Numbered from the stretch's first letter, positions 16,919 to 25,545 are shown. The stretch is DNA of 64,000 bases from Microbacterium sp. USTB-Y (GCF_023703415.1 NZ_JAGMTU010000003.1:681150-745149); one strand, 5' to 3'. Program-made: numbers and translations. The notes: generated from the letters alone by a model not told the origin.

Positions 16919-18313
16919 ATGGGAACGACCGTCTTCGAACGACGGCAGCCGAGCGCTTCGGTCATCGAGCGCTCCCTCGAGAACACCGCGCACGCGGCCT
17001 TCTGGCTCGACGACGTCGAGCGCACCGCCTACCCGGCCCTGTCGGGCGAGGTGCGCGCCGATCTCGCGATCGTCGGTGGCGGCTACGCCGGACTGTGGAC
17101 GGCGATCCGCGCCAAGGAGCGCGACCCGCAGCGCCGCGTCGTGCTGCTCGAGGCGAACCGGGTCGGATGGGCGGCCTCGGGCCGCAACGGCGGGTTCTGC
17201 GAGGCGAGCCTCACGCACGGCGAGGAGAACGGGCACAACCGCTGGCCCGACGAGATGGAGACGCTCGAGCGGCTCGGACTCGAGAACCTCGACGGGATCC
17301 AGGAGACCGTCGAGCGCTACGGCATGGACGTCGACTGGGAGCGCACCGGGCAGCTGGCGGTGGCCGTCGAGCCGCACCAGGTCGCCTGGATGGAGGGGGA
17401 CGGCTTCCTCGACCAGACGGCCGTGCAGGCCGAGGTCGCCTCGCCCACCTACCTCGCCGGATCCTGGGACCGTGAGGGGTGCGCGATGGTGCACCCCGCG
17501 AAGCTCGCCTTCGAGCTCGCCCGGGTGGCCGCCGAGCTCGGCGTGCAGATCTTCGAGCGCACCCGCGTCACCGGCCTCAGCGGAAGGGGCGTGCAGACGG
17601 TGACCGCGGAGAACGGCACCGTCGTCGCGGACCAGGTCGCCCTCGCGACCAACGTGTTCCCGTCGCTGCTCAAGCGCAACCGGCTGATGACCGTGCCCGT
17701 CTACGACTACGCGCTGATGACCGAGCCGCTGACGGCGGAGCAGTACGAGGCGATCGGCTGGAAGAACCGCCAGGGTCTCGCCGACAGCGCGAACCAGTTC
17801 CACTACTACCGGCTGAGCGCCGACAACCGGATCCTGTTCGGCGGCTACGACGCGGTCTACCACTTCGGCGGCAAGGTGCGCGAGGAGTACGAGGAGCGCC
17901 CGGAGAGCTACCGCAAGCTGGCGTCGCACTTCTTCACGACGTTCCCGCAGCTCGAGGGGCTGCGCTTCACCCACCGCTGGGCCGGCGCGATCGACTCCTG
18001 CAGCCGGTTCTGCGCCTTCTTCGGAACCGCGCGAGGCGGCCGTGTCGCCTACGCGACCGGGTTCACCGGGCTGGGCGTCGGCGCGACGCGCTTCGCGGCC
18101 GACGTGATGCTCGACCAGCTCGCCGGGCTCGACACCGAGCGCACCCGCCTCAAGATGGTGCGGGAGAAGCCGATCCCGTTCCCGCCCGAGCCGGCGGCGT
18201 CGATCGGCGTGAACCTCGTGCGCGCGGCGATGAACCAGGCCGACCACAACCAGGGGCGCCGCAACCTGTTCCTCAAGGCGCTCGACGCCGTCGGCATGGG
18301 GTTCGATTCGTGA
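16919..18313 (+). CDS. FAD-dependent amine/amino-acid oxidase (DAO family, PuuB-like)
   Basis: 464 residues beginning after an AAGGA ribosome binding site. FAD-binding VGGGYAGLWTA (about 50-62) and VVLLEANRVGWAASGRNGGF are the hallmarks of the DAO family. HRWAGAIDSCSRF and YATGFTGLGVGATRFAADVM form the C-terminal FAD/substrate region. The SGRNGGF and LGVGATRFAAD signatures resemble gamma-glutamylputrescine oxidase PuuB and related oxidases that turn a primary amine into an aldehyde, releasing ammonia and peroxide. The cupin gene overlaps its stop by 4 bp. With the neighbouring aldehyde dehydrogenase it forms a plausible two-step amine oxidation route. Confidence 0.88.
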   Translation: MGTTVFERRQPSASVIERSLENTAHAAFWLDDVERTAYPALSGEVRADLAIVGGGYAGLWTAIRAKERDPQRRVVLLEANRVGWAASGRNGGFCEASLTHGEENGHNRWPDEMETLERLGLENLDGIQETVERYGMDVDWERTGQLAVAVEPHQVAWMEGDGFLDQTAVQAEVASPTYLAGSWDREGCAMVHPAKLAFELARVAAELGVQIFERTRVTGLSGRGVQTVTAENGTVVADQVALATNVFPSLLKRNRLMTVPVYDYALMTEPLTAEQYEAIGWKNRQGLADSANQFHYYRLSADNRILFGGYDAVYHFGGKVREEYEERPESYRKLASHFFTTFPQLEGLRFTHRWAGAIDSCSRFCAFFGTARGGRVAYATGFTGLGVGATRFAADVMLDQLAGLDTERTRLKMVREKPIPFPPEPAASIGVNLVRAAMNQADHNQGRRNLFLKALDAVGMGFDS

Positions 18314-18654
18314 CCGCGCTGCCGGCCGCCGGAACCGCGGTCGCCGACCTCGGCCTCGCACATGCGCCGCTGCCCGCGGACGAGGTCGTGGCCGGGTCGC
18401 CGACCACGGCGATCGCCGTGCTCGATGACACGGGCGACCGCGAGATCGGGATCTGGGAGATGACCCCCGGCATCGCAACCGACACCGAGGCCGACGAGCT
18501 GTTCGTCGTGCTCTCCGGCCGGGCGACGATCGCCTTCGACGAGCCGTCTCTGCCGTCGCTGGAGGTGGGCCCCGGATCCGTCGTCCGTCTCGCCGAGGGC
18601 ATGCGCACCACCTGGACCGTGATGGAGACGCTGCGCAAGGTCTACATCGCCTGA
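18310..18654 (+). CDS. Cupin-domain protein (Cupin_3/EutQ-like)
   Basis: 114 residues starting at GTG 18310, which overlaps the oxidase stop by 4 bp. A single small beta-barrel: IGIWEMTPGIATDTEADELFVVLSGRATI contains the first cupin motif with a Glu in place of the usual His pair, and LEVGPGSVVRLAEGMRTTW the second. Proteins of this type often accompany amine oxidases and may be small-molecule binding or isomerising proteins. Metal-binding His residues are largely missing, so catalysis is doubtful. Confidence 0.82.
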   Translation: MTALPAAGTAVADLGLAHAPLPADEVVAGSPTTAIAVLDDTGDREIGIWEMTPGIATDTEADELFVVLSGRATIAFDEPSLPSLEVGPGSVVRLAEGMRTTWTVMETLRKVYIA

Positions 18655-18787
18655 CGCTCCGCGAGGCCTTCCCGGGCGACGGATCCGGGAATATGATCAG
18701 CGCAGGGAACTCATTCGCGCGCCCGAGCGGCGCGGCGTTGTGCTGGGCCGACGCGAGGATGACCACACCCCGGAGCTGGGGCTCATC

Positions 18788-19213
18788 ATGTTCGAGAAAC
18801 TCATGGCGACGGCCGTCCTTCCGGCGACGGATCTCGATCGCGCCAAGCGCTGGTGGCACGACGTGCTCGACCGGGATCCGGTCGAGGTCGATGTCGAGTC
18901 CGGGAACGTGTTCTACGACGTCGGCGGCACCGTCGTGCTGGTGTACCTCACCGGTTTCGCCGGCACCGCGCAGAACACCGCGCTCAACCTCGTGACAGAC
19001 GACATCGAGCGCGACGCGGCGGCGCTGCGCGCCCGCGGGGTCGAGTTCCACGAGTACGACTTCCCCGGGCTGAAGACCGTCGACGGCATCGCCGATCTGG
19101 GGGACGAGCGCGCCGCGTGGTTCAGCGACAGCGAGGAGAACATCATCGCGCTCGGCCAGCCCTCGCCCGAGATGGTGGAGCGGGTGATGGGCGGCGGGCA
19201 CCCGGCCGGCTGA
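18788..19213 (+). CDS. VOC (glyoxalase/bleomycin-resistance) family protein
   Basis: 141 residues from ATG 18788, which has GGGGCT a few bases before it; a longer in-frame form from 18740 is less likely. Begins with the VOC strand LMATAVLPATDLDRAKRWWHD and continues with GNVFYDVGGTVVLVYLT and the second half RARGVEFHEYDFPGL ... AAWFSDSEENIIALGQ. Half of the metal-binding residues of dioxygenase relatives can be seen (E near the end), but function is not predictable. It is 133 bp downstream of the cupin gene and convergent with pucR. Confidence 0.82.
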   Translation: MFEKLMATAVLPATDLDRAKRWWHDVLDRDPVEVDVESGNVFYDVGGTVVLVYLTGFAGTAQNTALNLVTDDIERDAAALRARGVEFHEYDFPGLKTVDGIADLGDERAAWFSDSEENIIALGQPSPEMVERVMGGGHPAG

Positions 19214-19222
19214 AGCCGGCGC

Positions 19223-19304
19223 GCACAACTCAGGCTGCATGGATCCGGTGGTGCGACGTACGGCCGGAATCGGCCCGGATCGCGGGTCCTGGCCTGAATT
19301 GTGC
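19223..19304. repeat. REP-like inverted repeat (TTCAGGCC motif, copy 1)
   Basis: GCACAACTCAGGC (19223-19235) and GCCTGAATTGTGC (19292-19304) are inverted with one mismatch. The word CTGAA plus GGCC is shared with the intergenic inverted repeat at 24158-24241. It sits between convergent genes. Confidence 0.6.
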
Positions 19305-19370
19305 AGGGGGCTGCCGCGCTGTTGCAGGGGTGGCCCGCGCTGGCTGCCGCGCTGGTGCCGGGGCGGCCGA

Positions 19371-21134
19371 TCAGCGCCCGTGGGCGAGCAGCGCCAGGTG
19401 CAGCGCGGACAGGGTCTCTCCGTCGTCGAGGTCGGCGCCGAGCAGGTCGGCGATCAGGGTGAGGCGCTGGTAGAACACCGAGCGCGACAGGTGCGATGCG
19501 GCCGCGGCGGCGGTGCGGTTGCCCGGATGCGCGACGATCGCGCGCAGCACCCGGAGCAGGTCGCCGTCGGTCGCGTCGTCGTGCCGGATGAGCGGGCCGA
19601 GCAGGCGCGCGCTGTGCTCCTGCAGGCGATGGTCGCCGCTGAGCTCGGCGGCGAGGCGCGCGAGCGGCCGATCGGCGACGCGCAGCAGCTCCCCCGGCGC
19701 GGCCTGCCCGGCCAGCCGGCGCACCACGGGGATCGCCGCGAGCAGCTCGCCGGTCGAGGCGCAGGGGTCGCCGACGGCGCCGGGTCCGAGTTCCGCGAGC
19801 AGGGACTCCGGGATCCGCGATCCGGCCGCGAGTGAGACGAGCAGGATCCGCTCCTCGCCGATGTCGGCGCTCAGGGTGCGGACGTCGCCGCCGCCGGCGC
19901 GGCCGGCCGGAACCGCGCCGCGACCGCCCGGAACCGCGCCGCGACCGCCCGGAACCGCGCCGCGGCCGGTCGGATCCGCGCCGCGACCGCCCGGAACCGC
20001 GCCGCGACCGCCCGGAACCGTGCCGCGACCGCCCGGATCCGCACTGCGCCCCAACGGGTCCGTCACGATCTGCACAGACGGTGCCGATCGGCGCGGGTTC
20101 ACGCCGGATCCGTGTGCCGATCGTCCCATCGTGTGCCGATCGTCGCGCGTTGCCGTGGTCGTCTCGCGGCGGACCACGGCGACGTGCAGCGCGCGCCCGC
20201 GCAGGGGGAACCCGGATGCCTCCAGCCGGGCCTCGATGTCGGCGACCGTCGTGTACCGCTCGCCGAGCACGGCCGCGATCAGTCCCTCCGCGCGCAGCCG
20301 TGACCACGCGCCCTCGCCGTCGGCGAGGCGGGACAGGGCCAGCGCGGTCGCCGCCTGCTCCAACACGGTCGCGCGACCCGCAGGATGCGGCGGCCCCGGC
20401 AGGGCCACGAGCTCGCCCCAGCGGGTGCCGCGCGCCGCGACCGGAACCCGGGTCCACTCCGCGTCGAGGCGCCGCGACCGCGAGGTCCAGCTCGCGAGCA
20501 CCTCCGCCTCGGTCCGGTCCGCGGCGTCGGCGAAAACGACCTCGTGCGCCAGGTCCTCCAGCACGACGGGAGCGCCGAGCGCCCGCGCTGTCTCGCGCAC
20601 CACGATCTCGACCGGAGCGCCGCGCAGGCTCAGCCCGGTGAACAGCTCGTGCAGGCGCTGCCGTTCCTGGAGCGCCTCGACCTGGCCGGCGATGATCCGG
20701 CGGTGCACCTCTTCCGTGACCGTGACGAACTTCACCTCGCGGTCCAGGGTCACCAGGGCGAGGTCGCGGGCGCGGCATGCCGCGACGAGCGCCGGGGGCA
20801 CCACGGCGAACCGGGTGCCGAGCTCCAGCACGATCCCCGCCAGCCCCGCGTCGGCCAGCTCGTCGGCGAGCCGGGTCAGCGCATCCGCGCCGCCCGGCCA
20901 CCCGGCGCCCGTGGTGAGCAGCAGCTCTCCGCCGTCGAGCAGCGCGGCGACGCGCTCGCTGTCGGAGACGTGCACCCAGCGCACCGGCACGTCGACGGAT
21001 CCGGCCAGCACCTCCGGGATCCCCGCCTGCAGCGAGGCGACCTCGAGGGCGTCGGCGACGGTCGGGAGACCGGGCTCGAACGCCTCCGGACGATCTGTCC
21101 GATCAGCGATGAAGTCCAGACGATCTGCAGGCAT
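19371..21134 (-). CDS. PucR-family transcriptional regulator with internal heptapeptide repeat
   Basis: 587 residues from ATG 21134, chosen because GGAGAGG lies 8 nt upstream; a TTG at 21170 would add 12 residues. PucR N-domain (TVADALEVASLQAGIPEVLAG onward), a central CdaR-like region and a C-terminal helix-turn-helix (HPGNRTAAAAASHLSRSVFY, QRLTLIADLLGADLDDGE) are clear. The family senses purine or amino-acid catabolites. It is divergent from the semialdehyde dehydrogenase gene with a 90-bp gap, its likely target. Odd: residues about 360-415 are eight tandem 7-residue units of the PGGRGAV type, an insert between two beta-strands of the central domain (see repeat feature). Confidence 0.9.
   Translation of the reverse strand: MPADRLDFIADRTDRPEAFEPGLPTVADALEVASLQAGIPEVLAGSVDVPVRWVHVSDSERVAALLDGGELLLTTGAGWPGGADALTRLADELADAGLAGIVLELGTRFAVVPPALVAACRARDLALVTLDREVKFVTVTEEVHRRIIAGQVEALQERQRLHELFTGLSLRGAPVEIVVRETARALGAPVVLEDLAHEVVFADAADRTEAEVLASWTSRSRRLDAEWTRVPVAARGTRWGELVALPGPPHPAGRATVLEQAATALALSRLADGEGAWSRLRAEGLIAAVLGERYTTVADIEARLEASGFPLRGRALHVAVVRRETTTATRDDRHTMGRSAHGSGVNPRRSAPSVQIVTDPLGRSADPGGRGTVPGGRGAVPGGRGADPTGRGAVPGGRGAVPGGRGAVPAGRAGGGDVRTLSADIGEERILLVSLAAGSRIPESLLAELGPGAVGDPCASTGELLAAIPVVRRLAGQAAPGELLRVADRPLARLAAELSGDHRLQEHSARLLGPLIRHDDATDGDLLRVLRAIVAHPGNRTAAAAASHLSRSVFYQRLTLIADLLGADLDDGETLSALHLALLAHGR
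19890..20057. repeat. 21-bp tandem repeat (8 units) inside pucR
   Basis: Eight in-frame 21-bp units encode PLGRSAD, PGGRGTV, PGGRGAV, PGGRGAD, PTGRGAV, PGGRGAV, PGGRGAV and PAGRAGG. The inner units are nearly identical at DNA level and the outer ones have drifted. Copy-number change would keep the reading frame. Confidence 0.9.
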
Positions 21135-21224
21135 GGATCCATCCTCTCCGCTGTGAGCATAGGAGGACAAGCCCGCGGACGCCGTCGATCAGAGTGTCCG
21201 AATCCCCACCCCGAGGAGCACAGC

Positions 21225-22724
21225 GTGACCCTGATCCGCCACTTCATCAACGGCGCAGAGGCCGGCGAGACCGAGCGCACGGGACCGGTCTACAACCCGG
21301 CCACCGGCGAGGCCCACCGCACCGTCGCCTTCGCGAGCGTCGCCGAGGTCGAGCAGGCGATCGCCGCGGCCAAGGCCGCCGGCCCCGCGTGGCGCGCAAC
21401 CAGCCTCATCAAGCGCGCCGACGTGTTCTTCCGCCTGCGCCAGATCCTCGCCGAGCGCACGCCCGAGCTCGCCGCCATCGTCACGAGCGAGCACGGCAAG
21501 GTGCTCTCCGATGCCGCGGGCGAGGTCTCGCGCGGCATCGAGAACGTCGAGTTCGCCGCCGGTCTCGTGCACCTGCTCAAGGGCGAGCACTCCGAGCAGG
21601 TCGCGCGCGGCGTGGATGTTCACTCCGTCAAGCAGCCGGTCGGCGTCGTCGCCTGCATCACCCCGTTCAACTTCCCGGTCATGGTGCCGCTGTGGATGGT
21701 CGCCTCGGCGATCGCGTGCGGCAACACGGTCGTGCTCAAGCCCAGCGAGAAGGACCCGTCCGCGGCGATCTGGCTCGCCAAGGCGTTCCAGGAGGCGGGG
21801 CTTCCCGACGGCGTGCTCAACGTCGTGAACGGTGACAAGGTCGCGGTCGACACCCTGCTCGACTCGCCCGACGTCAAGGCCGTCAGCTTCGTCGGATCCA
21901 CCCCGATCGCGAAGTCGATCTACGAGCGCGCCTCCGCGAACGGCAAGCGCGTGCAGGCCCTCGGCGGCGCCAAGAACCACATGGTCGTCATGCCCGACGC
22001 CGACATCGACGGCGCCGCGGCCGCCGCGGTCTCCGCCGCCTACGGATCCGCCGGCGAGCGCTGCATGGCCGTCTCGGTGCTCGTCGCCGTGGGCGATGTC
22101 GCGGAGCCCCTCATCGCGTCGATCACCGAGAAGGTGCAGAACCTGCGCATCGGCGACGGCACGGACGCGGCGAGCGAGATGGGTCCGCTGGTCACCCGCG
22201 AGCACCGCGACCGCGTGGAGGGCTACGTCACGGGAGCCGCCGCCGAGGGCGCCACCGTGCTCATCGACGGCACGCAGCGGATCGCCGCGGGCGAGCGTCT
22301 CGACGAGAACGGCTTCTTCACCGGGATCAGCCTCATCGACCAAGTCAAGCCCGGCATGAAGCTGTACGAGGACGAGATCTTCGGTCCGGTGCTCTCGGTC
22401 GTCCGCGTGGGCAGCTACGCGGAGGCGGTCGAGCTCATCAACGCGCACCAGTTCGGCAACGGCACCGCCATCTTCACCCGCGACGGCGGCACTGCCCGCG
22501 AGTTCGAGTTCGACATCGAGGTCGGCATGGTCGGCGTCAACGTGCCGATCCCCGTCCCGATCGGCGCGTTCTCGTTCGGCGGCTGGAAGGCCTCGCTGTT
22601 CGGCGATTCGCACATCTACGGACCCGAGTCGATCCACTTCTACACGCGCTCCAAGGTCGTCACCACGCGCTGGCCCGACCACACGCCGGCGCAGGTCGAC
22701 CTCGGCTTCCCGAGCAACCACTGA
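21225..22724 (+). CDS. mmsA: CoA-acylating (methyl)malonate-semialdehyde dehydrogenase
   Basis: 499 residues from GTG 21225, 5 nt after GAGGAG; a longer open frame upstream is noise antisense to pucR. Signature features of the MmsA branch: the acylating cysteine C280 in GSAGERCMAVS, TPFNFPVMVPLWM around the oxyanion site, and LGGAKNH where ordinary aldehyde dehydrogenases have the general base Glu (ELGGK). The enzyme converts malonate semialdehyde or methylmalonate semialdehyde, NAD and CoA to acetyl- or propionyl-CoA. The aminotransferase directly downstream would supply malonate semialdehyde from beta-alanine or a similar amine. Divergent pucR is the probable regulator. Confidence 0.92.
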   Translation: MTLIRHFINGAEAGETERTGPVYNPATGEAHRTVAFASVAEVEQAIAAAKAAGPAWRATSLIKRADVFFRLRQILAERTPELAAIVTSEHGKVLSDAAGEVSRGIENVEFAAGLVHLLKGEHSEQVARGVDVHSVKQPVGVVACITPFNFPVMVPLWMVASAIACGNTVVLKPSEKDPSAAIWLAKAFQEAGLPDGVLNVVNGDKVAVDTLLDSPDVKAVSFVGSTPIAKSIYERASANGKRVQALGGAKNHMVVMPDADIDGAAAAAVSAAYGSAGERCMAVSVLVAVGDVAEPLIASITEKVQNLRIGDGTDAASEMGPLVTREHRDRVEGYVTGAAAEGATVLIDGTQRIAAGERLDENGFFTGISLIDQVKPGMKLYEDEIFGPVLSVVRVGSYAEAVELINAHQFGNGTAIFTRDGGTAREFEFDIEVGMVGVNVPIPVPIGAFSFGGWKASLFGDSHIYGPESIHFYTRSKVVTTRWPDHTPAQVDLGFPSNH

Positions 22725-22742
22725 CGCGGAAGGATCCCGATC

Positions 22743-24146
22743 ATGACCGTCACCACCGCCACCGCGCGCCTGATCGACCGTCACGGCGAGGCGCACGCGC
22801 TCCCCGCCGCCGAGGCCGAGGCGCAGGTGCGCGCCGACGACCGCGCGCACGTGTTCCACTCCTGGAGCGCGCAAGCGCTCATCGACCCGGTGCCCGTCGC
22901 CGCGGGCGAGGGATCCACGTTCTGGGACTACCAGGGCAACGCCTACCTCGACTTCTCCAGCCAGCTGGTGAACCTGAACCTGGGGCACCAGCAGCCCGAC
23001 CTCGTCGCCGCGATCCAGCAGCAGGCCGGCCGGCTCGCGACGATCCAGCCGTCGATGGCGAACGACGTGCGCGGCGAACTGGCCCGGCTCATCGCCGAGG
23101 TCGCACCCGAGGGCATGGAGAAGGTGTTCTTCACCAACGGCGGCGCCGACGCCAACGAGTACGCGGTGCGCATGGCGCGCACCGTGACCGGGCGCCGCAA
23201 GGTGCTGTCGATGTACCGCAGCTATCACGGCTCCACCGCGACGGCGATCTCGATGACCGGCGATCCGCGGCGCTGGGCGAACGACACCGTCGACAACGGC
23301 ACCGTGCGCTTCTTCGGTCCGTACCTGTACCGCTCGGCGTTCCACTCCGAGACCCTGGAGCAGGAGTCGCAGCGCGCGCTCGAGCACCTCGAGCAGACGA
23401 TCCAGCTCGAGGGCCCGACGACGATCGCCGCGATCATCATCGAGACGGTCGTGGGCACCAACGGCGTGCTCGTGCCGCCGCCTGGTTACCTGCAGGGCGT
23501 GCGCGACCTGTGCGACCGGTACGGCATCGTCTACATCGCCGACGAGGTCATGGTCGGGTTCGGTCGCCTGGGCGAGTGGTTCGGCGTCGACGCGTTCGAC
23601 GCGAAGCCCGACCTCATCACCTTCGCCAAGGGCGTGAACTCGGGCTACGTCCCGCTCGGCGGCGTCGTGATCTCCGACCGGATCGCCTCCGCGTTCGACA
23701 CGGTGCCGTTCGCCGGCGGGCTCACCTACTCCGGGCACCCGCTGGCTTGCGCGGCGGGCGTCGCGACCTTCGAGGTGTTCCGCCGCGACGGGATCCTGGA
23801 GCGCGTGCGCGACCTCGGGTCCCGCATCGTGGAGCCGACCCTGCAGGGATGGCGGGAGAAGCACCCGAGCGTGGGCGAGGTGCGTGGCCAGGGCCTGTTC
23901 TGGGCGGTCGAGCTCGTGCGCTCGAAGGAGACGCGCGAGCCGCTCGTGCCGTTCAACGCGGCAGGAGCCGATGCGGCGCCGATGGGCGCCTTCGTCGCAG
24001 CCGCGAAGAAGGGCGGGGTGTGGCCGTTCGTGCACTTCAACCGCACGCACATCGCCCCGCCGCTGGTGATCACCGAGGACGAGCTCGTGCGCGGCCTCTC
24101 CGCGATCGACGCCGCTCTCGACGTCGCGGACGGGTACACCGTCTGA
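22743..24146 (+). CDS. Class III aminotransferase (PLP, omega-amine/beta-alanine type)
   Basis: 467 residues, ATG preceded by AAGGA, 18 bp after mmsA. Fold type I class III features: TNGGADANEYAVRMAR (PLP phosphate/dimer region), SYHGSTATAISMTGD, IADEVMVGFGR with D267 for the pyridine nitrogen, and K296 in TFAKGVNSGYVPLGG forming the Schiff base. Members transfer the terminal amino group of beta-alanine, GABA, taurine or other omega-amines. Pairing with an acylating semialdehyde dehydrogenase favours beta-alanine or a related C3 amine. A long hairpin follows the stop. Confidence 0.9.
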   Translation: MTVTTATARLIDRHGEAHALPAAEAEAQVRADDRAHVFHSWSAQALIDPVPVAAGEGSTFWDYQGNAYLDFSSQLVNLNLGHQQPDLVAAIQQQAGRLATIQPSMANDVRGELARLIAEVAPEGMEKVFFTNGGADANEYAVRMARTVTGRRKVLSMYRSYHGSTATAISMTGDPRRWANDTVDNGTVRFFGPYLYRSAFHSETLEQESQRALEHLEQTIQLEGPTTIAAIIIETVVGTNGVLVPPPGYLQGVRDLCDRYGIVYIADEVMVGFGRLGEWFGVDAFDAKPDLITFAKGVNSGYVPLGGVVISDRIASAFDTVPFAGGLTYSGHPLACAAGVATFEVFRRDGILERVRDLGSRIVEPTLQGWREKHPSVGEVRGQGLFWAVELVRSKETREPLVPFNAAGADAAPMGAFVAAAKKGGVWPFVHFNRTHIAPPLVITEDELVRGLSAIDAALDVADGYTV

Positions 24147-24157
24147 GGCCCGACCGG

Positions 24158-24241
24158 ATTCAGGCCGGATCGGTCCATGCCGGAGGGGGAGCCGCGGAAA
24201 TCCGCGGCTCCCCCTCCGCATTGCGGCCGTCCGGCCTGAAT
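24158..24241. repeat. REP-like nested inverted repeat (TTCAGGCC motif, copy 2)
   Basis: Perfect 12-bp outer arms ATTCAGGCCGGA (24158-24169) and TCCGGCCTGAAT (24230-24241) enclose an 18-bp perfect hairpin at 24181-24218. The outer arm shares TTCAGGCC with the element at 19223-19304. Confidence 0.75.
24181..24218. terminator. Two-way hairpin terminator
   Basis: An 18-bp perfect GC-rich stem with a 2-nt centre lies between the convergent aminotransferase and histidine phosphatase genes, 35 bp after the aminotransferase stop. Confidence 0.7.
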
Positions 24242-24303
24242 ACGGTCGGCCTGGCGCGCGGGAGTGCTGCCCGCCGCGGCGCCCGGTTCCGGGGCGACGA
24301 CGG

Positions 24304-24927
24304 TCAGACCGCGACGGGATCCGGCATCGCGGCCCGGTCGACGCGCCAGCCGTCGTCCACGCGCCGCACCGTCGAGACCGACAGGTTCTCGGGGCCGATC
24401 GTGAGATGCGAGAGGTCGGCGCCGAGCCCGTGCAGCAGCGTCAGGATCGTGATGCCGCTCGTCACCACGAGCACTTCGGATCCGGCTCCCGCGACGTCGT
24501 GCAGCGCCTCGGTCGCGCGCCGGGCCACGTCGGCGGGGGATTCGGCGAGCGGATCCTGCTCGGCGAGGGCGTCGAGCGTCGCGAAGAACGGATTGTCCGC
24601 TGCGACGTGCGCCTGCATGAGCCGGACGAACCTGCGGGCGCGGACCGCCTCGAGCCCGCCGAAGCACAGCTCGCGCCAGCGCGGATCCGAACTCGCCTGC
24701 AGGCCGGATCCCGCCGCGTCGAGCAGTCGCGCCGCGGTCTCGCGATGCCGGATGCCGTCGCCCGAGAAGGCCGCGTCGAACCGGATCCCGGCGGCGGCGA
24801 AGTCGAGACCCCGGGCCGCGGCCTGATCCCGGCCGAGGGGGGTGAGCGGCGCGTCGGACCAGCCCTGCATCCGCTCCGCCGCGTTCAGCATGCTCTGTCC
24901 GTGCCGGACCACCCAGATGCGCGTCAT
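24304..24927 (-). CDS. Histidine phosphatase family protein (phosphoglycerate-mutase-like)
   Basis: 207 residues. The catalytic RHG lies in VVRHGQSMLNAAERMQGWSD, followed by the phosphate-pocket Arg of SGDGIRHRETA and a late His in VVTSGITILTLLHG; here the usual second catalytic His (VSHG) is replaced by TSG, with His only 9 residues later. The family removes phosphate from small molecules or proteins via a phospho-histidine. The unusual SGI in place of SHG may lower or alter activity. Single gene, 186 bp before arsC's 3' end. Confidence 0.82.
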   Translation of the reverse strand: MTRIWVVRHGQSMLNAAERMQGWSDAPLTPLGRDQAAARGLDFAAAGIRFDAAFSGDGIRHRETAARLLDAAGSGLQASSDPRWRELCFGGLEAVRARRFVRLMQAHVAADNPFFATLDALAEQDPLAESPADVARRATEALHDVAGAGSEVLVVTSGITILTLLHGLGADLSHLTIGPENLSVSTVRRVDDGWRVDRAAMPDPVAV

Positions 24928-25006
24928 GGATCCAGCCTACGAGCGCGTGCGGGACTCAGACCGACCGCCACCACGCCGGGTCGCCCCCGTCGCCCGGTCC
25001 GTTCCG

Positions 25007-25083
25007 GTCGCAGAAACTGCGGCCATCCGGGCGCCACGACGACACTTTCTGCGACGGGAGCAGAGGCGTTCTGCGACGGGAGC
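25007..25083. repeat. Intergenic repeat cluster (GTCGCAGAAA motif)
   Basis: GTCGCAGAAA (25007-25016) and TTTCTGCGAC (25046-25055) are a perfect inverted pair. TTCTGCGACGGGAGC is then repeated directly at 25047-25061 and 25069-25083, 22 bp apart. It lies in the 186-bp gap between the phosphatase and arsC. Confidence 0.7.
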
Positions 25084-25113
25084 GCGGGAGCACCCGGGCG
25101 TGCAGGGTCCGGC

Positions 25114-25524
25114 TCAGGCCGGGAGCAGCTCGGCGACGAGCGCCTCGATCCGGCGGCGGATCTCGTCGCGGATCGGCCGCACCGCGTCGATGCCCTGGCC
25201 GGCGGGGTCGTCGAGCTTCCAGTCCTCGTAGCGCTTGCCGGGGAAGAACGGGCAGGCGTCGCCGCAGCCCATCGTGATGACGACGTCGGAATCCTGCACG
25301 GCCTCGGTCGTGAGGACCTTCGGCTGCTCGGCGGCGATGTCGATGCCGACCTCGGCCATCGCGGCGACGGCCACGGGGTTGATCTCGTCGGCGGGCAGGG
25401 AGCCGGCGGAGCGGACCTGGATCCGGTCTCCGGCGATGGCGTGCAGGAAGCCGGCGGCCATCTGCGAACGGCCCGCGTTGTGCACGCAGACGAACAGGAC
25501 GGCGGGGGCGGTTTCGGCGGTCAT
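25114..25524 (-). CDS. arsC: Arsenate reductase (low-molecular-weight phosphatase family)
   Basis: 136 residues: the P-loop CVHNAGRS (C13-x5-R19) is the arsenate-binding site. GCGDACP supplies two more cysteines (C87, C91), and DWKLDDP the conserved acid. This is the ArsC branch related to small tyrosine phosphatases, which reduces arsenate to arsenite with cysteines plus thioredoxin or mycothiol; which thiol is used cannot be told. It lies 21 bp downstream of arsO on the same strand, so the two form an operon. No arsenite pump gene is present in the neighbourhood. Confidence 0.92.
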   Translation of the reverse strand: MTAETAPAVLFVCVHNAGRSQMAAGFLHAIAGDRIQVRSAGSLPADEINPVAVAAMAEVGIDIAAEQPKVLTTEAVQDSDVVITMGCGDACPFFPGKRYEDWKLDDPAGQGIDAVRPIRDEIRRRIEALVAELLPA

Positions 25525-25545
25525 GCGTCTCCTCGGATTCCGGGT

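Noticed and set aside
16304..19240. Open frame of 978 codons on the minus strand across the Lrp, amine oxidase, cupin and VOC genes
   Set aside because: It is antisense to four genes with strong family motifs, is rich in Arg/His/Gly as expected of high-GC shadow frames, and has no recognisable domain.
19890..20057. The 21-bp tandem repeat as a CRISPR
   Set aside because: Units are contiguous with no spacers and stay in the pucR reading frame.
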